Assembly: GCF_014284335.1 (NCBI RefSeq)
Contig: NZ_JACOGF010000008.1
Coordinates: 1-64,000, forward strand
DNA length: 64,000 bases
From: Undibacterium hunanense
Lineage (GTDB): Bacteria > Pseudomonadota > Gammaproteobacteria > Burkholderiales > Burkholderiaceae_D
Direction of reading: 5' to 3'
This document shows, one piece after another, positions 18,288-26,587 of the stretch. A program made the position numbers and the translations under genes. Below the pieces are notes generated by a model. That model was not told the DNA's origin, searched no databases, and saw only the letters and a list, made by a program, of their open reading frames with translations. Numbering within the stretch: position 1 is the first letter of the stretch; the number at the start of each line of letters is the position of its first letter.

Positions 18288-19541
18288 TTACATGTTTTCG
18301 ATCATGACATCGCCGAAACCGGAGCAAGACACTTGGGTAGCGCCTTCCATCAGACGGGCGAAATCGTAAGTGACTTTCTTGGCAGTGATGGCTTTTTCTG
18401 TCGAGCTGATCAACAGGTCAGCCGCTTCCAGCCAGCCCATGTGGCGCAACATCATTTCTGCGGACAGGATCAGGGAACCTGGGTTCACATAATCTTTACC
18501 GGCATACTTAGGTGCTGTACCGTGAGTTGCTTCAAACATCGCGATAGAGTCAGACAGGTTGGCACCTGGAGCAATACCGATACCACCAACCTGAGCTGCC
18601 AGCGCGTCAGAGATATAGTCGCCGTTCAGGTTCAGTGTAGCGATAACGCTGTATTCTGCCGGACGCAACAGGATTTGCTGCAGGAACGCGTCAGCGATGG
18701 AATCCTTGACAGTGATTTCTTTACCTGTTTTTGGATTCTTGAATTTGCACCATGGGCCGCCGTCGATCAGTTCTGCGCCGAATTCTTTTTGTGCCAAAGC
18801 ATACGCCCAGTCACGGAAGCCACCTTCGGTGTACTTCATGATGTTGCCTTTGTGGACGATAGTCACAGATGGCTTGTCATTGTCGATGGCGTACTGAATC
18901 GCTTTGCGTACCAGACGTTCTGTACCTTCGCGGGATACTGGCTTGACGCCGATACCGGAAGTTTCTGGGAAACGGATTTTCTTGACGCCCATTTCTTCGG
19001 TCAGGAACTTGATCAGTTTTTTAACCTGGTCAGAACCTTCAGCGAATTCAATGCCGGCATAGATATCTTCAGAATTTTCACGGAAGATGACCATGTCTGT
19101 TTTTTCTGGCTCACGCACTGGAGATGGCACGCCTTTGAAATAACGCACTGGGCGCAGGCAGACGTACAGATCCAGCTCTTGACGCAGGGCCACGTTCAGG
19201 GAACGGATGCCGCCGCCAACTGGCGTAGTCAGTGGGCCTTTGATGGAAACAACGTAGTCTTTCAAGACTTTCAGTGTTTCTTCTGGCAACCAGACGTCAG
19301 GACCATAAACTTTGGTGGATTTTTCACCCGCATAGATTTCCATCCAGCTGATTTTGCGTTTGCCGCCATAGGCTTTCGCTACGGCCGCATCAACGACCTT
19401 GATCATGACCGGGCTGATATCAACACCAGTGCCATCGCCTTCGATGAAAGGGATGATAGGATTGTCAGGAACATTCAGTGAAAAATCAGCATTGACGGTA
19501 ATTTGTTTACCTTCAGCAGGTACTTGAATATGTTGATACAT
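18288..19541 (-). CDS. icd: NADP-dependent isocitrate dehydrogenase
   Basis: A 417-residue TCA-cycle enzyme converting isocitrate to 2-oxoglutarate, CO2 and NADPH; normal length. The substrate/phosphorylation loop [17 protein letters not shown] carries Ser114, equivalent to E. coli Ser113. The NADP-binding [11 protein letters not shown] and metal-binding NLNGDYISD are present. GGAGAAAACG precedes the ATG. A long antisense reading frame covers it but is a shadow. Confidence 0.98.
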   Translation of the reverse strand: MYQHIQVPAEGKQITVNADFSLNVPDNPIIPFIEGDGTGVDISPVMIKVVDAAVAKAYGGKRKISWMEIYAGEKSTKVYGPDVWLPEETLKVLKDYVVSIKGPLTTPVGGGIRSLNVALRQELDLYVCLRPVRYFKGVPSPVREPEKTDMVIFRENSEDIYAGIEFAEGSDQVKKLIKFLTEEMGVKKIRFPETSGIGVKPVSREGTERLVRKAIQYAIDNDKPSVTIVHKGNIMKYTEGGFRDWAYALAQKEFGAELIDGGPWCKFKNPKTGKEITVKDSIADAFLQQILLRPAEYSVIATLNLNGDYISDALAAQVGGIGIAPGANLSDSIAMFEATHGTAPKYAGKDYVNPGSLILSAEMMLRHMGWLEAADLLISSTEKAITAKKVTYDFARLMEGATQVSCSGFGDVMIENM

Positions 19542-20161
19542 CGTTTTCTCCGTAGTTGGGCGATCAAGCGGGTCGCGCTTTTCTCTTCATTTGTCTTGCA
19601 TGCCGATATGTTGCCAGCCGTCAATTTGTCTGATCAGGTAGATCAGGGCAGCATGACTTTTGCATTAACTCTTCTATAAGACACAAGACCATCATTTCGT
19701 ATTATGCACTACTATTTTACTGTATGCCATCAGTTTGTCAGCTTTGCTGGCATCAGGGTATGCCTGATTTATGCTGTAAGCCTGCCTCCGGCAACCTCCA
19801 TCATAGTCGTTGCACGGCCTGAAGGTTGGCCTGTATTCAATAAAACACCCCGATAAGGGATAAATTTATCTATCGCTGCGCTCTACTATTCTTATCATAA
19901 AGTTCATAATCAAGCAGAGCAAGATTATCAGGGGCATTTTTTCAATGCCACTTGCCAAATTAAATGTTGTTTTAACAATATTATGTGAAAATTCTAATTG
20001 GCGCTTTATTGCGGACAGGTCGATACCTGAACTTTACCGTCTGCCGACGCTCTGAACTGAGATATAGAAACTGAGGGGAACTGAGATGCAAGTGCCGGGA
20101 TATAAAAACTGACATACGGCACACTGCCCGCCCCAAGCAATCTTAACCAAGGAATATGTCC
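19542..20161. other. 620-bp intergenic region between icd and DUF1028 gene
   Basis: It holds the icd promoter side (minus) and the DUF1028 upstream region (plus), and is AT-rich around 19840-20000. The only coding-like element is an 8-codon open frame (ATG 20086 to TGA 20112) with GAGGGGA 6 bases before it. No RNA gene or convincing operator was seen. Confidence 0.6.
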
Positions 20162-21145
20162 ATGCCCTTCAAGGTAGCCAAAGCCAGGCTTGCTGCATAT
20201 GTGTTGCGACTATCTGGCGTCGTATTGCTGGCTGTGCCCTCTCTGGCATCGGCCACCTTTTCTATCGTTGCCTGTGACCGGAATGGCAATTGCGGGGCCG
20301 CGGTAGCAACCAATAATCTTGCCGTCGGGGCCAGCGTTCCGTATGCGCAGGCACATGTAGGTGCACTGGTTTCCCAATTCGAGACCAATCCCACCTATGG
20401 CCCCAAGGGACTGGCGTTGCTGGCATCCGGACAATCACCAGATGCCGCGATCAGGATACTGCTGGATGGAGATAATAATTTCGACAACTCTGGCATCACG
20501 GCGCGACAAATTGGCATGGTCGATGCCAGAGGGCGCTCGGCAACGTATACGGGGGCTGAAGCCTTAAGTTCCGCATGGGCAGGTGCAGAGCACGGCGACG
20601 GTTTTTCGATTCAGGGCAATGGTCTCGCAGGTGAACAGGTGCTGTCCAGCATGAAACGCGTCTTCCTGTCTTCCACTGGTACGCTGGCAGAGCGTTTGAT
20701 GGCCAGCCTGGAAGCCGGGGAGAAGGCAGGCGGTCAAACCACGGGCAGGCTGTCGGCTGCATTGCTATTAAAAACGCCAGAGGGAGCCTGGCAAGACATT
20801 GACCTGCGTATTGATAGTGCCGCAGAGCCGGTCAGGGATTTGCGGCGTTTGTTAGAGCAACATTACGCCCTGCAAGCCATCCTGCGTGCAGAACGCCAAG
20901 TCAGAAAAGGCGCCATCAGTGATGCCCGTACCTCGATTTCGGAAGCATTGCACCGATGTCACGGCTGGGATCGTATCTGGCGACGGGCAGCGCGCCTGGC
21001 AATGACGATGGGGGATACGGACCGCGCGCTGGATTACCTCAGCGTTTTTCTTGCTATCAATCCTGTCTGGGGACGCATGGAAATCCGGGACAGTATCTAC
21101 CAGCCCCTGCGCACTAATGCGCTGTTCAAATCATGGAATAACTGA
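20162..21145 (+). CDS. DUF1028 family exported protein (Ntn-hydrolase-like)
   Basis: A 327-residue protein with a signal peptide (VLRLSGVVLLAVPSLASA) cleaved just before the DUF1028 core ATFSIVACDRNGNCGAA. Family landmarks are GAEALSSAWAGAEHGDGFS, QGNGLAGEQVL and NPTYGPKGLALLASGQS. DUF1028 proteins resemble Ntn hydrolases whose N-terminal residue is freed by cleavage; activity is not established. The ~110-residue C-terminal extension has a TPR-like helical look (GDTDRALDYLSVFLAINPVWG). ATG 20162 is preferred because AAGGAA then lies 7 bases upstream. Confidence 0.85.
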   Translation: MPFKVAKARLAAYVLRLSGVVLLAVPSLASATFSIVACDRNGNCGAAVATNNLAVGASVPYAQAHVGALVSQFETNPTYGPKGLALLASGQSPDAAIRILLDGDNNFDNSGITARQIGMVDARGRSATYTGAEALSSAWAGAEHGDGFSIQGNGLAGEQVLSSMKRVFLSSTGTLAERLMASLEAGEKAGGQTTGRLSAALLLKTPEGAWQDIDLRIDSAAEPVRDLRRLLEQHYALQAILRAERQVRKGAISDARTSISEALHRCHGWDRIWRRAARLAMTMGDTDRALDYLSVFLAINPVWGRMEIRDSIYQPLRTNALFKSWNN

Positions 21146-21214
21146 TTCGGCCCTATCAGACAGAATCGGGCTTACAGTTTTGCTGTGGGCATTTTACGGT
21201 TACCATAATGCCCC

Positions 21215-21766
21215 ATGAAACTGATTTTGCTCAATAAACCTTTTAATGTGATGTGCCAGTTCTCTGCGCACCCCACCCGCCCTACTCTGGCTGATTACGT
21301 CAGGATTCCACATATCTATCCGGCTGGCAGGCTGGATGCCGATAGTGAAGGGCTGCTGCTACTGACTGACGACGGTCAACTGCAAAACCGCATCAGCCAT
21401 CCCGATCACAAACAACCCAAGACCTATCTGGTGCAGGTGGAAGGTACGCCAGACAAAACAGCGCTGGAAAAACTGCGTCAGCCGCTGGACCTGGGTGATT
21501 TTGTAACCCAACCCTGCATTGTCAAGCACATCCACCCGCCCGAATGGCTATGGCCGCGCACGCCACCGGTACGCGACAGGGCCAGTATCCCCACCAGTTG
21601 GTTGAGCATGACTTTGTCGGAAGGGAAAAATCGCCAGGTCAGGCGCATGACAGCGGCAGTCGGCCTGCCCACCCTGCGCCTGGTCAGAAGTAGCATCGGT
21701 GGTTATTCACTGGAAACCCATCCTTTGTTACCGGGCGAATGGCAGGAAGTTAGTCTTGGCAAATGA
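21215..21766 (+). CDS. rluE: 23S rRNA pseudouridine synthase, RluE/RsuA family
   Basis: A 183-residue synthase without the N-terminal S4 domain, as in RluE, which modifies U2457 of E. coli 23S rRNA. The catalytic motif is YPAGRLDADSEGLLLLT with Asp in GRLD. The ending LSEGKNRQVRRMTAAVG is the conserved RNA-binding motif. Assignment to RluE rests on length and lack of S4; another RsuA-family target remains possible. Confidence 0.88.
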   Translation: MKLILLNKPFNVMCQFSAHPTRPTLADYVRIPHIYPAGRLDADSEGLLLLTDDGQLQNRISHPDHKQPKTYLVQVEGTPDKTALEKLRQPLDLGDFVTQPCIVKHIHPPEWLWPRTPPVRDRASIPTSWLSMTLSEGKNRQVRRMTAAVGLPTLRLVRSSIGGYSLETHPLLPGEWQEVSLGK

Positions 21767-21973
21767 GTTTAGCGAGTAAGTATTTAGCAAATACGCTGTA
21801 GAAGTTATGCTTTCAATAAAACTTGCACGGAATTTCAGAAAAAGTTCCCGAAAACGTATAAATTAATTAGAATTCCTGTCAACGCCCGGGCAACTGGTCG
21901 CGTTATTTACCTTGATTCAATTGAATCAATGATCATCTATCACCGCAACCAACTCTTGATGAAGGACATTAAA

Positions 21974-22177
21974 ATGAAAAAATTGATCGCCGCTCTGGTC
22001 GCAGGTCTGTTTGCTTCTGCCGCTTTCGCCCAAGCTTCTGCTCCTTCAGCCAAAGCATCTGCTCCTGCAGCTTCTGCCGCAGCGGCTGCATCTACTGATG
22101 CATCCAAACCAGCTAAAAAAGCGAAAAAACATAAAAAAGCAAAAGCAGCATCTGCTTCCGCTTCTGCATCTATGTAA
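21974..22177 (+). CDS. Small exported Ala/Ser/Lys-rich protein
   Basis: A 67-residue protein. ATG 21974 is supported by AAGGA 8 bases upstream. A signal peptide (MKKLIAALVAGLFASAAFA) is followed by a low-complexity Ala/Ser stretch and a basic cluster (KPAKKAKKHKKAKAA). Similar small basic periplasmic proteins occur in many betaproteobacteria, but no function is established. A strong terminator follows. Confidence 0.75.
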   Translation: MKKLIAALVAGLFASAAFAQASAPSAKASAPAASAAAAASTDASKPAKKAKKHKKAKAASASASASM

Positions 22178-22202
22178 TTTTTACACTTTTTGGTGTAAGA
22201 GC

Positions 22203-22232
22203 AAGGCAGGTTTATCCCCTGCCTTTTTTTTC
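22203..22232 (+). terminator. Terminator of small exported protein gene
   Basis: Arms GGCAGG and CCTGCC followed by eight T residues. Confidence 0.9.
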
Positions 22233-22336
22233 GCCCAGATTTTCGTCCGCATTTAAGCAAAATGGTTATTGCGCAGACATATGCACCTTAAGAGCCAATG
22301 CCTGGAACAACGACGAGAATAGCAAAGTAAAAAAGC

Positions 22337-22367
22337 AAAAAACCGCAATACATTGCGGTTTTTTTTC
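22337..22367 (-). terminator. rpsT intrinsic terminator
   Basis: Arms AAAACCGCAA and TTGCGGTTTT with T-runs on both strands. It lies 65 bases past the rpsT stop. Confidence 0.88.
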
Positions 22368-22430
22368 ACTTCAGGCTACGCTCGGCAGTATGCACTACCA
22401 AAGCGAAAGCTTTGCAAGCAGGCTTAAAAA

Positions 22431-22697
22431 TTAAGCAGCCAGTGCTTTCAAAGCAGATGCCAGGCGGCTCTTATGGCGAGCTGCCTTGTTTTTGTGAATG
22501 ATTTTCTTGTCAGCGATACGGTCGATAACCGATACGGAGCTTTGGAAAATTGTAGTTGCAGCAGCTTTGTCACCAGCTTCGATTGCTTTACGAACAGCTT
22601 TGATCGCTGTGCGCAGCGTGGAGCGCTGGCTGGAGTTGTGTGCATTCAGTTTAACTGCTTGACGAGCACGTTTGCGTGCTTGTGCGGTATTTGCCAT
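22431..22697 (-). CDS. rpsT: 30S ribosomal protein S20
   Basis: An 88-residue basic helical protein binding 16S rRNA; length and the [12 protein letters not shown] start are diagnostic, as is the C-terminal [13 protein letters not shown]. It is monocistronic, with its own terminator. A reverse-strand reading frame across it is a shadow. Confidence 0.98.
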   Translation of the reverse strand: MANTAQARKRARQAVKLNAHNSSQRSTLRTAIKAVRKAIEAGDKAAATTIFQSSVSVIDRIADKKIIHKNKAARHKSRLASALKALAA

Positions 22698-22909
22698 GAG
22701 ATTTCCTAAACGTGGTCAAAGCGACGAGGTCAAAACATTTGATTAAATGCCACGTCGCAAAAATTCTATACAGCTTTGCAGTATAACTGGATTTATTTTT
22801 GTTAGCAAGCATTCCTGTTGAATCTTGCAACAGACGTGCCGATTTGTCGCGATAAAGCGAGATTTACGCAACTGTCATGCTCAATAAATGCCTGACTGTA
22901 TCTATGCGC

Positions 22910-22934
22910 AGGAGGTGAAACGATGCAAAACTAG
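22910..22934 (+). other. Perfect Shine-Dalgarno with a three-codon open frame
   Basis: AGGAGGTGA (22910-22918) is followed after four bases by ATG-CAA-AAC-TAG (22923-22934), upstream of the acetyltransferase gene. It may be a leader minigene or a relic of a lost start. Confidence 0.4.
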
Positions 22935-22983
22935 CAGTCAAGGCCCTATTTTACCGCCGACTTGCCTGCCCCACCCTTTTTAT

Positions 22984-23592
22984 ATGCGAAAGCCGCCCAT
23001 GAATTGCACACCCCTGACCTTACGCGGAAAACACGTCACGCTGGAGCCGCTGGAACAGCATCATATCGCCGACATCCAGGCCGCCGCTGCCGACGGCGAA
23101 TTATGGAAGCTGTTTTTTACCTCGGTCCCGGCCCCAGAGAATACCCAGAACTGGCTCAATATCGCGCTGGAAATGCAACAGCAGCAAAAAGCCGTGCCCT
23201 TTGTCGTGCGCGAAAACACCAGCGGCCAGATTATCGGTGCCACCAGATACTGTAATATGGACATCAATAACAAACGCCTGGAAATTGGCTACACCTGGTA
23301 CGCGCAGCGTGTGCAGCGCAGCCCGGTGAATACCGAGTGCAAGCTGCTGTTACTGGGCCACGCCTTTGAAGAATTTGGCTGTATTGCCGTCGAATTCCGC
23401 ACTGACTGGTTCAACCGCCGCTCGCAGGCCGCGATAGAACGCCTGGGAGCCAAGCGTGATGCTGTCTTGCGCAATCACATGATTTTGCCCGATGGCCGCA
23501 TCCGTGATACGGTGGTATACAGCATCCTGAATTCTGAATGGGCGGGTGTGAAAAAGAATTTGCAATACATGCATACCAAATATGAAGCGTAG
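22984..23592 (+). CDS. GNAT family N-acetyltransferase (RimJ/RimL-like)
   Basis: About 202 residues. The RimJ-like opening LRGKHVTLEPLEQHHIADI, the NKRLEIGYTWYAQRVQRS segment near the acetyl-CoA site and the FRTDWFNRRSQAAIERLGA helix are typical. The likely reaction is acetyl transfer to an amine, perhaps a protein N-terminus or small molecule. The start is uncertain between ATG 22984 and 22999, neither with a clear ribosome site. The next gene follows by 46 bases. Confidence 0.85.
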   Translation: MRKPPMNCTPLTLRGKHVTLEPLEQHHIADIQAAAADGELWKLFFTSVPAPENTQNWLNIALEMQQQQKAVPFVVRENTSGQIIGATRYCNMDINNKRLEIGYTWYAQRVQRSPVNTECKLLLLGHAFEEFGCIAVEFRTDWFNRRSQAAIERLGAKRDAVLRNHMILPDGRIRDTVVYSILNSEWAGVKKNLQYMHTKYEA

Positions 23593-23638
23593 TACGTACG
23601 AAGCAAAGTACAAGCGCTGAACCTATGGAGACTGACAA

Positions 23639-24808
23639 GTGCTGATCGATTTTTTCTTTACCCTGAAAGACGCCAAGATCCCGGTATCCATCAAGGAATT
23701 TCTGATGCTGCTGGAAGCCATGGAAAAAGGCCTGGTCAGCATGTCGCTCGACGACTTTTACTTTTTGTCCCGCACCATCATGGTCAAGGATGAGGCGCAT
23801 TATGACAAGTTCGACAAAGCCTTTGGCCTGTATTTCAAAGGCATAGACACCATCTTTGAAAAGCGTCCCGACATTCCGCTGGACTGGCTGACAAAGCGCA
23901 TGGAACGCGAATTGACCGATGAGCAAAAAGCCGCCATCGAGAAATTTGGCTACGACAAGCTGATGGACAGATTGCAGGAACTGTTAAAAGAACAAAAAGA
24001 GCGCCACGAAGGTGGCAGCAAGTGGATAGGCACAGGCGGTACCTCGGCCTTTGGCAATGGCGGCACCAACCCCGAAGGCATACGCATAGGCGGCAAAGGC
24101 GGCAGCCGTACCGCAGTCAAGGTATGGGAAGAGCGCTCTTTCCGCGATTATGACGATGAACGTGAACTCGGGACCCGCAACATCAAGGTCGCCCTGCGCC
24201 GCCTGCGCAAATTCGCACGTCAGGGTGCAGAAGAAGAGTTGGCACTGGACGCTACCATCAAGGCCACCGCAAATAACGCTGGCTACCTTGATATCAAGAT
24301 GCAGCCAGAACGCAAGAACAATATCAAAGTACTTATGCTGCTGGACGTAGGTGGCACCATGGACGACCACATCGCCCAGACTGAAGAATTATTCTCCGCC
24401 GCCAAGACCGAATTCAAGAACATGGAGTTCTTTTATTTCCACAACTGCGTCTACGATTACCTGTGGAAAAACAACCGCCGCCGTCACGCAGAAAAATTCC
24501 CGACTTGGGATATCTTGCGCAAATACACCCCCGACACCAAGGTCATCTTCGTCGGCGACGCCACCATGAGCCCGTACGAAATCTTGCAGGCTGGCGGTTC
24601 CGTCGAATACAACAACGAAGAAGCCGGCGCCACGTGGCTACAACGCTTCACATCCGCCTTCCCCAAATATATATGGCTCAATCCTGAACCTGAAGGCCTG
24701 TGGCAATACCGGCAATCGATCTCCGTCATCAAGCAGATCATGAGTAACCGCATGTTTCCAGTGACGATAGAGGGGCTGGAGCGGGGGATGAGGTTGTTGA
24801 GTAAGTGA
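23639..24808 (+). CDS. VWA domain protein, CoxE-like
   Basis: A 389-residue cytosolic protein starting at GTG 23639 with GGAG 8 bases upstream. The N-terminal half has DFFFTLKDAKIPVSIKEF, typical of CoxE-like proteins, then a Gly-rich linker near residues 130-160. The C-terminal VWA fold has a MIDAS-like DVGGTMDDH (Asp236) and a second acidic loop FVGDATMSPYEI. These proteins usually act with a MoxR AAA+ ATPase as chaperones for metal-enzyme maturation; no MoxR gene is adjacent. The composite repeat begins immediately downstream. Confidence 0.85.
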   Translation: MLIDFFFTLKDAKIPVSIKEFLMLLEAMEKGLVSMSLDDFYFLSRTIMVKDEAHYDKFDKAFGLYFKGIDTIFEKRPDIPLDWLTKRMERELTDEQKAAIEKFGYDKLMDRLQELLKEQKERHEGGSKWIGTGGTSAFGNGGTNPEGIRIGGKGGSRTAVKVWEERSFRDYDDERELGTRNIKVALRRLRKFARQGAEEELALDATIKATANNAGYLDIKMQPERKNNIKVLMLLDVGGTMDDHIAQTEELFSAAKTEFKNMEFFYFHNCVYDYLWKNNRRRHAEKFPTWDILRKYTPDTKVIFVGDATMSPYEILQAGGSVEYNNEEAGATWLQRFTSAFPKYIWLNPEPEGLWQYRQSISVIKQIMSNRMFPVTIEGLERGMRLLSK

Positions 24809-24837
24809 GGTTTAGCGGCGCAGGAGCACAACAAAGC

Positions 24838-25515
24838 AACATAAATTCCGGTCGTAATAACGTTGGGGTTGCGGTTGGTTTTGACGTTGGGGTTGCTTTT
24901 GACGCTGGGGTTGCTTTTGACGCTAATCCGCTTGGGCCCTGTGTCCCTGAAGGGAGATACATCGCCTTGCAAGGCGATGTTGTTGCGCAGGCGGAATGCA
25001 TGCATTCCGAATTCCCTGCTACACCGTAGCAATTTGTGCGTCACAGAAAATGGATCAGAAAGCTTCGTGTTTGAGCCGAAGGCGAGTTTCGAAGCTTTCC
25101 CATTTTTTGTGATGCACAAATTGTGCTGAAGCGTAGCGTAAGCACCCGAAGGGCAAGTCTGCGGTCGCCTTTCTTTGATTCCTTTCTTTGGCGAAGCAAA
25201 GAAAGGAATTCGGCCGCCGGGCCGAGACCCGGCCTGTGTCCACGAAGGATAATCGGTTTAATTAACGACGAAAGCATACAACGAACGCCACTAGGCTCCA
25301 GCCTGCGCTGGAGCGACGAAGCCATGATTGCCGTTAATTACCCAAAACCCGGCCTGTGCCCACGAAGGGCAATCGGTTTAATTAACGACACAGCATACAA
25401 CGAACGCCGCTGGGCTCCAGCCTGCGCTGGAGCGACGAAGCTATGATTGCCGCTTATCGAAAGATACCCATCCCCACCCTAACCCTCCCCTTGAAGGGGA
25501 GGGAATTTCAATTGG
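24838..25515 (+). repeat. Composite hairpin repeat, copy C
   Basis: Forward copy. The TTGACG tract (24860-24925) runs into CTTGGG, then an extra insert of about 85 bp (24937-25025) containing two perfect palindromes (24959-24980 and 24992-25009). Hairpin 1 follows, with outer arms 25031-25045 and 25108-25122 and inner AAGCTTCG/CGAAGCTT, then hairpin 2 (GATTCCTTTCTTTG and CAAAGAAAGGAATT), the CGGCC hairpin, and two consecutive terminal GCTCCAGC modules. It ends with the C-rich tail. The block 25377-25515 matches 3134-3272 exactly by eye. Confidence 0.85.
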
Positions 25516-25610
25516 AATGATACTTACAGCAACAGCCACTTAGACCTAGCACTGCAAACTCCATCCTTCGCCGAAGCGACAAAGCAACAAATGCCGGAAA
25601 CAGACCAAAA

Positions 25611-26438
25611 CTACCTCAACTCCAAAAACTTCTGTATCGTCGACAACACCTGCTTACGCGACAAAGGCTTGGTCAAAAACCCCTCACAACCCGCCTGTTG
25701 CGCATTAGCAACTTTATAAGTAAATGTCTTATCCACCAAAAAAATCACCGTCGTCCTGCGGTCCGTGTTTTGCTTTTTCAGCTCGCTACACAGGCGATAC
25801 GGGTCCAGCCCCGGGGTAGAGGTGTTGATCATGGTCATTGCATGACGGTTGTTCTTGTCCAGCATCAGGGCGCTGCGTTCGTCGCAGGCCAGGGTGACTG
25901 AAATATTGTATCTGTCCATGATCATGGCCACATATTCGCGGAAACGCATGTCTTTATCGACGATCATGATGCCACCACGGGTAACTGTGGGGCGGCGCAT
26001 CTTCTGGTAATCGATGGGGTCGGTCAGATCCAGGTCCAGGCGTTCACGGCGACGGCGTTCTGGAACGGCGACAGCGCTATAGGCACTCAGGGTGGTCAGT
26101 AACAACTGGCGGCGATCGACCAGTTCATCCAGCACATCAAACAATTTGCGCCAGCGTATGGGGCGCGGCATGAATGGATAAGGCAAACTGATGGTGGTTT
26201 TACCAATAAGCAACACTGGCTGTGCATCACCCAGATTTAAGTCCGACAGGGTCGCCAATGCTTTAATATCCTCTGCATTGACAATATGCAGGTCCGGATC
26301 TTGTAGACTACCGGTTTTTAAGACCAGATAGCGGTAACCCTTCTCGCGAAGAACGGCAAGAACGGTTGAAAAGGTTTCTTCCTCTTTTGGGGAAAATCCA
26401 AGCAGTCGGATCGCGATCGTTGGAGTTTTTGTTGACAT
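25611..26438 (-). CDS. Protein with degenerate response-regulator receiver domain
   Basis: A 275-residue soluble protein. Residues 1-150 are unrecognised (possible degenerate receiver-like alpha/beta domain). Residues 155-275 form a receiver fold that keeps Asp161/Asp163 (IVDKD) and Lys257 (FLTKPL), but the phospho-acceptor is Asn205 (MTMINTSTPGLD) and the usual Thr/Ser is Val235. It should not be phosphorylated in the normal way. It may act as a constitutive or protein-binding adaptor. It is divergent from parE and isolated from any kinase. Confidence 0.75.
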   Translation of the reverse strand: MSTKTPTIAIRLLGFSPKEEETFSTVLAVLREKGYRYLVLKTGSLQDPDLHIVNAEDIKALATLSDLNLGDAQPVLLIGKTTISLPYPFMPRPIRWRKLFDVLDELVDRRQLLLTTLSAYSAVAVPERRRRERLDLDLTDPIDYQKMRRPTVTRGGIMIVDKDMRFREYVAMIMDRYNISVTLACDERSALMLDKNNRHAMTMINTSTPGLDPYRLCSELKKQNTDRRTTVIFLVDKTFTYKVANAQQAGCEGFLTKPLSRKQVLSTIQKFLELR

Positions 26439-26587
26439 CGTTTTTCCACCTACTTATTGCGGCTACAATCATTGCAGCTACAATAGCTGCAAAAACGCTG
26501 CCAGAATACAGCTTTATTCTGCCAGCCAGAGAAAAAAATTGCAAAATATCATCACAAGATTAACCAAAACAACAGATTTTCATTCGC

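Noticed and set aside
18258..19481. 407-codon open frame antisense to icd
   Set aside because: It mirrors the codon pattern of icd, has Phe/Cys/His-rich composition and no ribosome site.
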